Shown here in pieces: positions 1 through 4,519 of a DNA stretch of 7,164 nt; the stretch's first letter is position 1; every line of letters starts with the position of its first letter. The stretch covers positions 1-7,164 of the forward strand of contig VBJT01000176.1 of assembly GCA_005880075.1 (NCBI GenBank), given 5' to 3'. Made by a program: the position numbers and the translations under genes. This DNA comes from Chloroflexota bacterium. GTDB lineage: Bacteria; Chloroflexota; Dehalococcoidia; SM23-28-2; RBG-16-64-32. Under the pieces are notes generated by a model. That model saw only the letters and a list, made by a program, of their open reading frames with translations. It was not told the origin of the DNA and searched no databases.

Positions 1-96
1 GAGCGCGATTCGCTGCTGCTCGATCCGCGCACCGTGGGGCCGGAGGAGGACCGAGCGCTTATCGCCGCCGTTAAGACGGCTCTCGGAGTGCCCTAG
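1..96 (+). CDS. selA: C-terminal end of a SelA-like protein (partial)
   Basis: The window opens inside a gene whose last 31 codons end at TAG 94-96. The visible tail contains the segment SLLLDPRTVGPEED followed by a short amphipathic helix. From memory, this resembles the C-terminus of L-seryl-tRNA(Sec) selenium transferases, which typically end with a DGRLLLDPRTV-type strand, an acidic turn and a final helix. SelA is a PLP enzyme that converts seryl-tRNA(Sec) to selenocysteyl-tRNA(Sec) with selenophosphate. The catalytic lysine and PLP domain lie upstream of the window, so the call rests only on the tail. The probable selenoprotein gene at 2057-2626 makes it more credible. Genes on the other strand converge on it, with a gap of about 60 bases in which I see no clear terminator. 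Another PLP-fold enzyme of this superfamily remains possible. Confidence 0.6.
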   Translation, partial: ERDSLLLDPRTVGPEEDRALIAAVKTALGVP

Positions 97-157
97 CCGG
101 GCCAGAACGCCGGGCTGCTCGAGGATTGGAGCCTGGGCGTTATGTCCACGCCATCGA

Positions 158-523
158 TCAGGACTGCTGCGAGCCGTAGCTCGCGTCGACCAGGCCGACG
201 ACGTTTCCCTCCGGATCGGCAAACTGGGCGAGTATGACCATCCCCGGGGTCTCGGTGACCGGCATGACGGTCTTCCCGCCCTGGCTCTCGACTGTGTCGA
301 GGTAGGCCTGCGGATTATCGACCGCGATGTAGAAGGTGACCTGATTGCGGCCGCCATCGCCGGCGCTGATGCCGCCGCCGATGCCTTCGCCCTGGTTATC
401 GACCACGCCGTAGTTCATCGGGTTGTCGGCGTTGACCTTCCAGCCGAAGACGCCGGAGTAGAAGTCCTGGAGCTTCTTGCCGTCTTTGCCCGTGACTTCG
501 AAGTGCACTACCGGGTTGGGCAT
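158..523 (-). CDS. VOC family protein (glyoxalase/bleomycin-resistance fold), copy 1
   Basis: This 121-residue protein is a single glyoxalase-like (VOC) unit. It has an N-terminal strand with VVHFEVTG, then the LQDFYSGVFGWKV helix typical of the fold, a glycine-rich GEGIGGGISAG segment, the YIAVDNPQAYLDTVESQGG helix, and the closing FADPEGNVVGLVD strand. H7 and E9 lie where small VOC proteins often place a metal ligand. Function cannot be told from sequence: the superfamily includes lyases, dioxygenases, thiol transferases and binding proteins. The ATG at 523 is preceded by a strong AGGAGGA ribosome site about 7 bases upstream. It is the last gene of the minus-strand run and lies 89 bases after its paralogue at 613-990, to which it is roughly 84% identical by eye. 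Residues 41-76 are identical in the two. Confidence 0.9.
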   Translation of the reverse strand: MPNPVVHFEVTGKDGKKLQDFYSGVFGWKVNADNPMNYGVVDNQGEGIGGGISAGDGGRNQVTFYIAVDNPQAYLDTVESQGGKTVMPVTETPGMVILAQFADPEGNVVGLVDASYGSQQS

Positions 524-553
524 GCATATTCCTCCTCTGAACGGCTTGTCCGC

Positions 554-606
554 GTCGTGGGGACCGCCGAGTCAAACCGAGCGCGGCTCCCCACGACTCG
601 GTTTTT
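554..606 (-). other. Intergenic hairpins between the two VOC genes
   Basis: The 89-base gap between the tandem VOC genes holds two overlapping inverted repeats. One is a perfect 10-bp pair, GTCGTGGGGA (554-563) with TCCCCACGAC (588-597), which can be extended by inner GC pairs. The other is an 8-bp pair, AAACCGAG (574-581) with CTCGGTTT (597-604), followed on the plus strand by two more T residues. The two stems interleave and share base 597, so they exclude each other unless they form a pseudoknot. Read on the minus strand they lie right after the stop of VOC copy 2 and have no U-tract after them, so mRNA stabilisation or processing is likelier than termination. On the plus strand the second stem plus T-run looks like a weak terminator. 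Confidence 0.5.
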
Positions 607-612
607 ATCGGT

Positions 613-990
613 CTACTGCTGCTGCTGTTGTTGCTGGGGCTGGTAGGTCGAATCTAGAAGGCCAACGACGTTGCCTTCAGGGTCGGCGAACTGGGCGAAG
701 GTCACGGTTCCCGGAATCTCGGTGACCGGGATGATCGTCTTGCCGCCCTGCGACTCAACCTTATCGAGGTAGGCCTGCGGGTTGTCGACGGCTATATAGA
801 AGGTGACCTGATTGCGGCCGCCGTCGCCGGCGCTGATGCCGCCGCCGATGCCCTCACCCTGGTTATCGACCATGCCATAGTTCATCGGGTTGTTGGCGTC
901 GATCTTCCAGCCGAATACCCCGGAATAGAAGTCCTGGAGCTTCCTGCCGTCTTTCCCCGTGATCTCGAACCAGGTGACTGCGTTTGCCAT
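613..990 (-). CDS. VOC family protein, copy 2, with polyglutamine tail
   Basis: This 125-residue VOC-fold protein is the tandem paralogue of the gene at 158-523 and shows the same fold landmarks. Two differences stand out. The histidine at position 7, a likely metal ligand in copy 1, is tryptophan here (VTWFEITG), so metal binding may be lost or changed. The C-terminus ends in QP plus seven glutamines encoded by a CAG/CAA run. The ATG at 990 has a strong AAAGGAGGA site 8 bases upstream. A possible promoter lies at 1029-1058, in the 97-base gap that separates it from the DinB-like gene at 1088, so it may be transcribed both from that promoter and by read-through. The exact substrate or ligand is unknown. 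Confidence 0.9.
   Translation of the reverse strand: MANAVTWFEITGKDGRKLQDFYSGVFGWKIDANNPMNYGMVDNQGEGIGGGISAGDGGRNQVTFYIAVDNPQAYLDKVESQGGKTIIPVTEIPGTVTFAQFADPEGNVVGLLDSTYQPQQQQQQQ
616..636 (-). repeat. CAG/CAA trinucleotide run encoding seven glutamines
   Basis: Seven consecutive glutamine codons (four CAG, two CAA and one CAG in plus-strand order of their complements) end VOC copy 2 directly before its TAG stop. Copy 1 has only two glutamines there. The run looks like local triplet expansion in a disordered tail. Confidence 0.8.
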
Positions 991-1028
991 GGTTAGCGTC
1001 CTCCTTTGTTGATAATCGCGCTGCCCTC

Positions 1029-1058
1029 AATACAGTACAGTCGAAGCCTACCAGTCAA
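1029..1058 (-). promoter_or_regulatory. Possible sigma70-type promoter for VOC genes
   Basis: On the minus strand TTGACT (1053-1058) is followed after 18 bases by TGTATT (1029-1034). The -35 matches 5 of 6 consensus bases and the -10 matches 4 of 6. It would start transcription about 30 bases before the ATG of VOC copy 2, leaving room for its ribosome site. The long spacer and imperfect -10 make this tentative. The rest of the 991-1087 gap shows no other structure that I can support. Confidence 0.35.
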
Positions 1059-1087
1059 TTGACAAGCCGATATCTGTGGCGTTTTGA

Positions 1088-1561
1088 CTATTGCGACACG
1101 TTCTTCAGCTGCTGGACGTGGTCAGTGAGGTGAAAATTGATGACGCCGATGGCCCACTGTCCAAGCGTCGGATATTCTCCCAGAGGCGTTTCCTTGAGAA
1201 ACGGAATGTGGGCCTTGCGGTTCAACTGCTCTTCGTTGAGACCTGCGAAGAAGTTGCCGATCGCGGAATAGTCTGACTCGACCTTCGAGAGCAGCTCGGG
1301 GATCGGTGCGTCCTTGCGGATGTCGCTGTACTGGCCGGGCGTAATCCCGAGCGGCGGCGTGTCCTCGCTCAGAAAGCGCTTGAATTCGTACATGCTGAGA
1401 GCGTCGTCCTGTCCGCAGAGGTGCGAGAGCACTTCCTTGGCGCTCCACTCGCCCTGGGCCGGGGGCCTGGCGGCCTGCTCTTCGCTGAGCCCCGAGACGG
1501 CCTGCTTGATTTCCTGGACCTTCTGGTCGAGTTGTTGTTTGAGCGATGGGCCTGAAACCAT
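1088..1561 (-). CDS. DinB-like (DinB/YfiT) four-helix-bundle protein, intact copy
   Basis: This 157-residue protein has the DinB-like pattern: an N-terminal helix (LKQQLDQKVQEIKQAVSGL), the EWSAKEVLSHL helix carrying H47, a middle helical region, and a C-terminal helix INFHLTDHVQQL carrying H144 and H148. These three histidines match the metal-binding triad of the family. DinB-like proteins include metal-dependent bacillithiol, mycothiol and glutathione S-transferases and maleylpyruvate isomerases, but most are uncharacterised, so no substrate is assigned. It is not the DinB translesion polymerase. The ATG at 1561 follows AGGAGGT by 8 bases. It lies 20 bases downstream of the end of a broken paralogue with an almost identical N-terminus, and probably shares its transcript. 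Confidence 0.88.
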   Translation of the reverse strand: MVSGPSLKQQLDQKVQEIKQAVSGLSEEQAARPPAQGEWSAKEVLSHLCGQDDALSMYEFKRFLSEDTPPLGITPGQYSDIRKDAPIPELLSKVESDYSAIGNFFAGLNEEQLNRKAHIPFLKETPLGEYPTLGQWAIGVINFHLTDHVQQLKNVSQ

Positions 1562-1581
1562 TGGTCGCTACCTCCTACTGG

Positions 1582-2019
1582 CTACTGCTGACTAATATTA
1601 CGAATGACTAATATTACGAAGCTGCTGGACGTGGTCGTTCTGAAAGTTAATGAGCGCTCCCGCCAACTGGCCGAGAGTCGGGTATTCACCGAGAGGCGTT
1701 TCCTTGAGCAGCGGGACTTGCGCCTTGCGGCTGAGCTGCTCTTCACTGAGACCGGAGAGAAATGCGCCCATCCCGCCATAGGTGGATTCCACCCTGGAGG
1801 GATATCGATTTGCGGAGTGTCTTCCTTGATCACGCGGTCTAGAAGACTAACGGCGTCACTGCTCCCGTCGCCGCTCAGGTGAGATAGTACCTCTTTCACG
1901 CTCCACTCTTCGTCGCCCCGCTTCTTGGACGCCTCCTCCTCACTAAGTCCGGAGACCGCCTGCTTGATCTCCTGGACCTTCTGGTCCAGCTGCTGTTTGA
2001 GCGATGGGCCTGAAACCAT
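1582..2019 (-). pseudogene. DinB-like paralogue with two opposite frameshifts
   Basis: The first 27 residues are identical to those of the neighbouring intact DinB-like protein except at the last position or two, and homology continues to residue 76 (EDTPQIDIPPG). Homology then jumps into another frame at about 1792-1798 (RVESTYGGMGAF), skipping the equivalent of about 17 residues. It continues in that frame through KETPLGEYPTLGQ to the C-terminal helix. A perfect 16-bp tandem duplication at the 3' end (1589-1620) returns the last residues (RNISQQ) to the first frame. The bookkeeping closes: 438 bases plus 52 deleted minus 16 duplicated gives the 474 bases of the intact copy. The second frame reads INFQNDH where the intact copy has INFHLTDH, so one ligand histidine is also gone. 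The strong AGGAGGGAG site before ATG 2019 survives. A 145-residue hybrid could be translated, but the DinB fold would be broken. Confidence 0.85.
1589..1620. repeat. Perfect 16-bp tandem duplication
   Basis: TGACTAATATTACGAA occurs twice head to tail (1589-1604 and 1605-1620). It covers the last codons of the broken DinB-like copy and adds 16 bases, one more than a multiple of three. The absence of any mismatch indicates a recent event. Confidence 0.95.
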
Positions 2020-2056
2020 TTGTCACTCCCTCCTTCTGAGCTACTGTTCGGCAATG

Positions 2057-2626
2057 TCACTGTTCGCGGAGTTGCATGAGCTCGTACAGCCCGAAGGTGT
2101 CGGCCAGGCGGTCGATGGCGTTGAACTGGCAGGCCACGAAGACGCCTTCGAGTATTTCGTCGTCGGAGAGGCCGGCTGCGCGAAGCTCATCGATGTCCTC
2201 ATCTGTGACCTTATAGGCGTGCTCGGTAACTTTGACGCAGAGGCGGAGGAGCGCCTTGTGCTTCTCCTCGACTGGAAGCGCATCGATGTCTGCCGCTTCG
2301 GCGGCCACCGCCGCCTCCTGGCTGCCTCCTACAGACCGCAGGAGAAATGAATGCGCTTTCGTTCAGTAGGCGCATGAGTTCGCCTTCGAGACGACCGTCG
2401 CGATCATCTCCTTCACTTGCCGAGGCAGGTGCCCGCCGGAGAACATCGCCTTGTAGCCTTCGAGGAGGACGCGCAGAAAGTCGGGGCGGGTGCTGGCAAG
2501 CTTCATGATGTCGGGGACCATCGGGAAGCCGAAGACCGAACGGATTTCGCCATAGAGCGCGGCCGTCTCGCCGGTCGCTTTGGACTCCTGGACGATGCGG
2601 ATGCGGGGGCCTTTCGGGGCGGTCAA
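2057..2626 (-). CDS. AhpD-like/CMD-family selenoprotein with in-frame UGA (Sec88)
   Basis: Reading through TGA at 2365-2363 gives one 189-residue protein of the carboxymuconolactone decarboxylase/AhpD family. The N-terminal half has the typical RIRIVQESKATGETAAL opening, FGFPMVPDIMK, and LPRQVKEMIATVVSKANSCAY. The C-terminal half has LCVKVTEHAYKVTDEDIDEL, GLSDDEILEG and FVACQFNAIDRLADTFGL. The two halves are in the same frame with 18 open codons between them. The TGA falls on the second cysteine of the CxxCxxxH active site: C85-A-Y-U88-T-K-A-H92, with E73 twelve residues before C85. This spacing equals Glu118/Cys130/Cys133/His137 of Mycobacterium tuberculosis AhpD, where, as I recall, Cys133 is the residue that attacks peroxide. 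A SECIS-like hairpin follows. Likely role: thiol- or selenol-based reduction of peroxides or disulfides in the cytoplasm. Start TTG 2626 is chosen because AAGGAGGAG lies just upstream and a good promoter sits at 2655-2682. TGA is a stop elsewhere in this window (for example both Tag genes and mutS2). Less likely alternative: a nonsense mutation. Confidence 0.85.
2326..2365 (-). promoter_or_regulatory. UGA (Sec) codon plus putative bacterial SECIS hairpin
   Basis: The UGA occupies 2365-2363. From 2344 to 2326 the mRNA can form a stem CUCCUGC with GUAGGAG (seven pairs, one of them G-U) closed by the loop GGUCU. The loop starts 26 bases after the UGA. Bacterial SECIS elements lie within the coding region just downstream of UGA and carry a conserved GU near the start of a small apical loop. 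E. coli fdhF, as I recall it, has the same GGUCU. No bulged U equivalent to U17 of fdhF is obvious. The role would be to recruit SelB with selenocysteyl-tRNA. Confidence 0.72.
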
Positions 2627-2635
2627 GCGCGCAAA

Positions 2636-2644
2636 CTCCTCCTT
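2636..2644 (-). promoter_or_regulatory. Ribosome binding site that fixes the TTG start of the selenoprotein gene
   Basis: AAGGAGGAG ends 9 bases before TTG 2626. No ATG or GTG is placed as well between the promoter and the first conserved residues, so this site decides the unusual TTG start. Confidence 0.7.
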
Positions 2645-2649
2645 GACGT

Positions 2650-2676
2650 CCCTCAGTATACTTAGTACCCTCAGTG
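2650..2676. repeat. Three direct 9-bp repeats over the promoter (candidate operator)
   Basis: On the minus strand three adjacent nine-base units read CACTGAGGG, TACTAAGTA and TACTGAGGG. They share YACTRAG and fill the spacer and -10 region of the selenoprotein promoter. The segment also contains the perfect palindrome AGTATACT (2655-2662) and the small dyad TACT-T-AGTA (2659-2667). HxlR-family operators often contain TACT/AGTA-type half sites, and a HxlR gene starts nearby, so this is the natural candidate operator. The binding itself is inference. Confidence 0.5.
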
Positions 2677-2682
2677 TGTCAA
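2655..2682 (-). promoter_or_regulatory. Sigma70-type promoter of the selenoprotein gene run
   Basis: TTGACA (2677-2682, perfect -35) is followed after 16 bases by TATACT (2655-2660, 5 of 6 -10). Transcription would start near 2648, about 20 bases before the TTG start at 2626, which leaves room for the AAGGAGGAG site. The AGTATACT palindrome places a second TATACT on the plus strand at 2657-2662, so the same few bases could serve as a -10 for the divergent hxlR-type gene, although no good -35 for that direction is present. A weaker plus-strand pair, TTGACG (2643-2648) with TACCCT (2666-2671) after 17 bases, is also possible. Confidence 0.65.
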
Positions 2683-2712
2683 CCCTCGCCGCAACTGAAA
2701 ACGCAAACCGAA

Positions 2713-3141
2713 ATGGCCCGGACCCAACCTTACGCTCAAGCTTGTCCTATCGCACGGACGCTCGATATTATCGGCGACCGCTGGACGCTGTTGATCATCC
2801 GCGACCTCTTTCTCGGCCGCAGCAGGTTCAACGAATTCCGCCAGTCGACGCCCCGCATCTCGCCCAGATTGCTCTCGGAGCGTCTGAAGCGCCTCGAGGA
2901 GGAGGAACTCGTCGAGCGCGACCTTCTCGCCGGCTATCCGCCGCGTGCCGAGTACCGGCTGACGGCGAAGGGCCGCTCCCTCTTTCCGGTGCTGTTCGCG
3001 ATGGGAAGCTGGGGTTTCGAGCACCTCTTTGCGGACGAGCCCGAGCTGCGCGACCAGGTGGATGCGTACTTGCGCTCCGCCGTGCCGGAGTACGTTATGC
3101 TGAGCGATGCCGCCTCGCACGTGAAGGAAGGAGCGAAGTAG
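2713..3141 (+). CDS. HxlR-family winged-helix transcriptional regulator
   Basis: This 142-residue protein is a typical HxlR regulator. It has the N-terminal CPIARTLDIIGDRWTLLIIR signature (C11, G21-D22-R23-W24), the FNEFRQSTPRISPRLLSERLKRL helices with the DNA-recognition helix at about 50-62, and a wing around YPPRAEYRLTAKG (75-87). HxlR proteins such as YodB and HypR bind as dimers to dyad operators. They often sense quinones, aldehydes or disulfide stress through an N-terminal cysteine, and C11 sits in the comparable place. The ATG at 2713 is preferred because it gives the usual short leader before the cysteine. An in-frame GTG at 2674 would put the coding start inside the divergent promoter. 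There is no clear ribosome site before either start. It is divergent from the selenoprotein run and overlaps the next gene by one base. Confidence 0.9.
   Translation: MARTQPYAQACPIARTLDIIGDRWTLLIIRDLFLGRSRFNEFRQSTPRISPRLLSERLKRLEEEELVERDLLAGYPPRAEYRLTAKGRSLFPVLFAMGSWGFEHLFADEPELRDQVDAYLRSAVPEYVMLSDAASHVKEGAK
3128..3133 (+). promoter_or_regulatory. Ribosome binding site for the coupled GTG start at 3141
   Basis: AAGGAG lies 7 bases before the GTG whose G is the last base of the hxlR-type stop codon (TAGTG). It selects 3141 over the much longer upstream extension of that frame, which only overlaps hxlR. Confidence 0.75.
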
Positions 3142-3656
3142 TGGAAGCGACCGAGACCACGGATCAAGCCCACGACCACCGCGCGCCCCAGCAGATCGTC
3201 CCTCAGCGCACCGGCGACTACCTGGAAGTGATGAGCAAGGCGATCTTCCAAACAGGCATCTCCTGGAAGGTCGTCGAGAACAAGTGGCCCGGCATCCACG
3301 ATGCCTTTCGCGGCTTCGACCACCGGCTAGTCGCCTCGTTCAACGAGGCCGAGCTGGCAGAACTGAGCGCCGACCCGCGAGTCATCCGCAACAGGCGCAA
3401 GATTGAGGCGATCGTCGACAATGCCCGCACGATGCTGGACCTCGAGGAGCAGCACGGTGGCTTCCAGAACTACCTGCGCTCGCACGGTGACTTTGACGCG
3501 ACGGTGGCCGAACTCCGGAAGCGGTTCAAGTTCCTGGGCGAGATGGGCTGCTTCTACTTCCTCTACGTCGTCGGCGAAGAGGTGCCATCGTACGAAGACT
3601 GGTGCCGCTCCCGCGGCCGCGAGCCGATGACGGCTGCTGCCCCTAAGGGCGCTTGA
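3141..3656 (+). CDS. Diverged DNA-3-methyladenine glycosylase I-like protein
   Basis: This 171-residue protein aligns over its middle with Tag: YLEVMSKAIFQTGISWKVVENKWPGIHDAFRGFD, then a DPRVIRNRRKIEAIVDNAR segment equivalent to the helix-hairpin-helix part of Tag (GIVRNRAKIEAAIGNAR in the neighbour at 3789). It lacks features that define active Tag. The N-terminal zinc Cys/His pair and the C-terminal His/Cys pair are absent, and the glutamate of LEGxQAGLSW that reads 3-methyladenine (Glu38 in E. coli) aligns with alanine (KAIFQTGISW). It may therefore have another base specificity or only bind DNA. Its GTG start overlaps the TAG of the HxlR-type regulator (TAGTG) with AAGGAG before it, so the pair is translationally coupled. 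The first 25 residues are hydrophilic and look unconserved. Confidence 0.82.
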   Translation: MEATETTDQAHDHRAPQQIVPQRTGDYLEVMSKAIFQTGISWKVVENKWPGIHDAFRGFDHRLVASFNEAELAELSADPRVIRNRRKIEAIVDNARTMLDLEEQHGGFQNYLRSHGDFDATVAELRKRFKFLGEMGCFYFLYVVGEEVPSYEDWCRSRGREPMTAAAPKGA

Positions 3657-3708
3657 CCGAAGTAACCCGCTGCACCTGGCCGGCGGCTCCGGTCCGCAAT
3701 CACGACTC

Positions 3709-3780
3709 CGCTTCCGTTCGTGCTGAGCTTGTCGAAGCGTCCAATGCATTTGGCCAGCGAAGGCTGAGTGCATCGAAGCC
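3709..3780. repeat. REP-like dispersed repeat element between the two Tag genes
   Basis: The 132-base gap holds TTCGTGCTGAGCTTGTCGAAG (3717-3737) and a second similar unit, CTGAGTGCATCGAAGCC (3764-3780). A 6-bp inverted repeat, CGCTTC (3709-3714) with GAAGCG (3734-3739), brackets the first unit, and a near-palindrome around ATGCAT (3741-3753) lies between them. From memory, CTGAGCTTGTCGAAG is the core of short palindromic intergenic repeats in many bacterial genomes. It carries no gene. No clear promoter for the following tag gene is visible. Confidence 0.55.
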
Positions 3781-3788
3781 ATAGCGCG

Positions 3789-4376
3789 ATGTCTGCATCA
3801 GAACCTCCAAGCCGCGGACCCACCCGCTGCAAGTGGGACCCCTGGGGCGACCTCATGCTCCGCTACCACGACGAGGAGTGGGGCGTCCCGTCCCACGATG
3901 ACCGCCATCTCTTCGAGATGCTCATCCTCGAGGGCGCGCAGGCGGGACTGAGCTGGACGACGATCCTCAACAAGCGCGAGAACTACCGCCGCACCTTCGA
4001 CGGCTTCGACTTCGAAAAGATCGCCCGTTACGGTGAGACCGACGTCGCGCGGCTGCTGGGCGACGCGGGGATCGTGCGCAACCGGGCGAAGATCGAGGCG
4101 GCAATCGGGAACGCGCGGGCGGTGCTCGCCTTGCGCGAGGAGCGCGGGTCATTCGATGCGTACATCTGGCGCTTCGTGGGCGGCGTTCCGAAGCGGAACG
4201 AGTTCCGATCGCTGCGCGACCTGCCGGCGAGCACGGCGGAGTCGGACGTGATGAGCAAGGAGCTGAAGAAGCGCGGCTTTCGCTTCGTCGGGTCAACGAT
4301 CTGTTATGCGTTCATGCAGGCGGTGGGAATGGTGAATGACCATGAGGTGGGGTGTTTTCGGTATCCGGAAGTTTGA
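3789..4376 (+). CDS. tag: DNA-3-methyladenine glycosylase I
   Basis: This 195-residue protein is a canonical Tag. It removes 3-methyladenine from alkylated DNA, starting base-excision repair. Zinc ligands C14, H27, H185 and C189 have exactly the spacing of E. coli Cys4, His17, His175 and Cys179. E48 in LEGAQAGLSW corresponds to Glu38, which recognises the damaged base. The GIVRNRAKIEAAIGNAR segment is the helix-hairpin-helix region, and SKELKKRGFRFVGSTICYAFMQAVGMVNDH is the C-terminal family signature. ATG 3789 is preferred because only about ten residues then precede the zinc cysteine. An in-frame GTG at 3768 would start inside the repeat element. Neither has a strong ribosome site. It lies 132 bases after its zinc-less paralogue, on the same strand. 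Confidence 0.95.
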   Translation: MSASEPPSRGPTRCKWDPWGDLMLRYHDEEWGVPSHDDRHLFEMLILEGAQAGLSWTTILNKRENYRRTFDGFDFEKIARYGETDVARLLGDAGIVRNRAKIEAAIGNARAVLALREERGSFDAYIWRFVGGVPKRNEFRSLRDLPASTAESDVMSKELKKRGFRFVGSTICYAFMQAVGMVNDHEVGCFRYPEV

Positions 4377-4389
4377 CAGCGATTCGGAT

Positions 4390-4484
4390 GTAGGGGCGAA
4401 GCAACGACAGCGAGCGATAGCAAGACGAGGTTCTCTGGCGACACCGCATTTCGCTTACCGATGTAGTCGTTGCCTCGCCCCTAC
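4390..4484. repeat. Inverted-repeat (MITE-like) element between tag and mutS2
   Basis: GTAGGGGCGAAGCAACGAC (4390-4408) and GTCGTTGCCTCGCCCCTAC (4466-4484) are inverted repeats matching at 18 of 19 positions, around a 57-base non-coding middle. The arms and total size of 95 bases resemble a small non-autonomous palindromic element. From memory, GTAGGGGCGA-type arms are common as dispersed repeats in Chloroflexota. As RNA it would form a long stem with a large loop. There is no T-run after it, so it is not a standard terminator, although it fills the gap after tag. No target-site duplication is evident. Confidence 0.65.
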
Positions 4485-4507
4485 GGGTGACCGGAGTTGA
4501 CAGCCGC

Positions 4508-4513
4508 TAAACT
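4508..4513 (+). promoter_or_regulatory. Possible -10 box for a leaderless mutS2 transcript
   Basis: TAAACT is separated by six bases from the GTG start of mutS2, the distance at which the transcript would begin on the start codon. No usable ribosome site precedes the GTG: the GAGAGG there directly touches it. A TTGACA at 4497-4502 is too close to act as its -35. Tentative. Confidence 0.35.
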
Positions 4514-4519
4514 GAGAGG

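Noticed and set aside
158..160. Possible Sec read-through of other TGA stops, such as the one ending VOC copy 1
   Set aside because: Sequence beyond these stops shows no family continuation and no catalytic-cysteine context, unlike the TGA at 2363-2365.
2057..2308. A separate 83-residue gene starting at GTG 2308, and another ending at TGA 2363
   Set aside because: Both fragments are halves of one CMD/AhpD protein in the same frame, the TGA is at the active-site cysteine, and no ribosome site precedes GTG 2308.
2674..2712. GTG 2674 as the start of the HxlR-type gene
   Set aside because: It would place coding sequence inside the divergent -35 and add residues unlike the family. ATG 2713 fits the usual N-terminus, though neither has a clear ribosome site.
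2580..3140. Long upstream extension of the Tag-like frame from 2580
   Set aside because: It overlaps hxlR in another frame and has no family similarity. The GTG at 3141 with AAGGAG and the TAGTG overlap is the real start.
4497..4502. TTGACA as the -35 box of mutS2
   Set aside because: A 17-base spacer would put the -10 over the start codon, and the nearby TAAACT is only five bases away.
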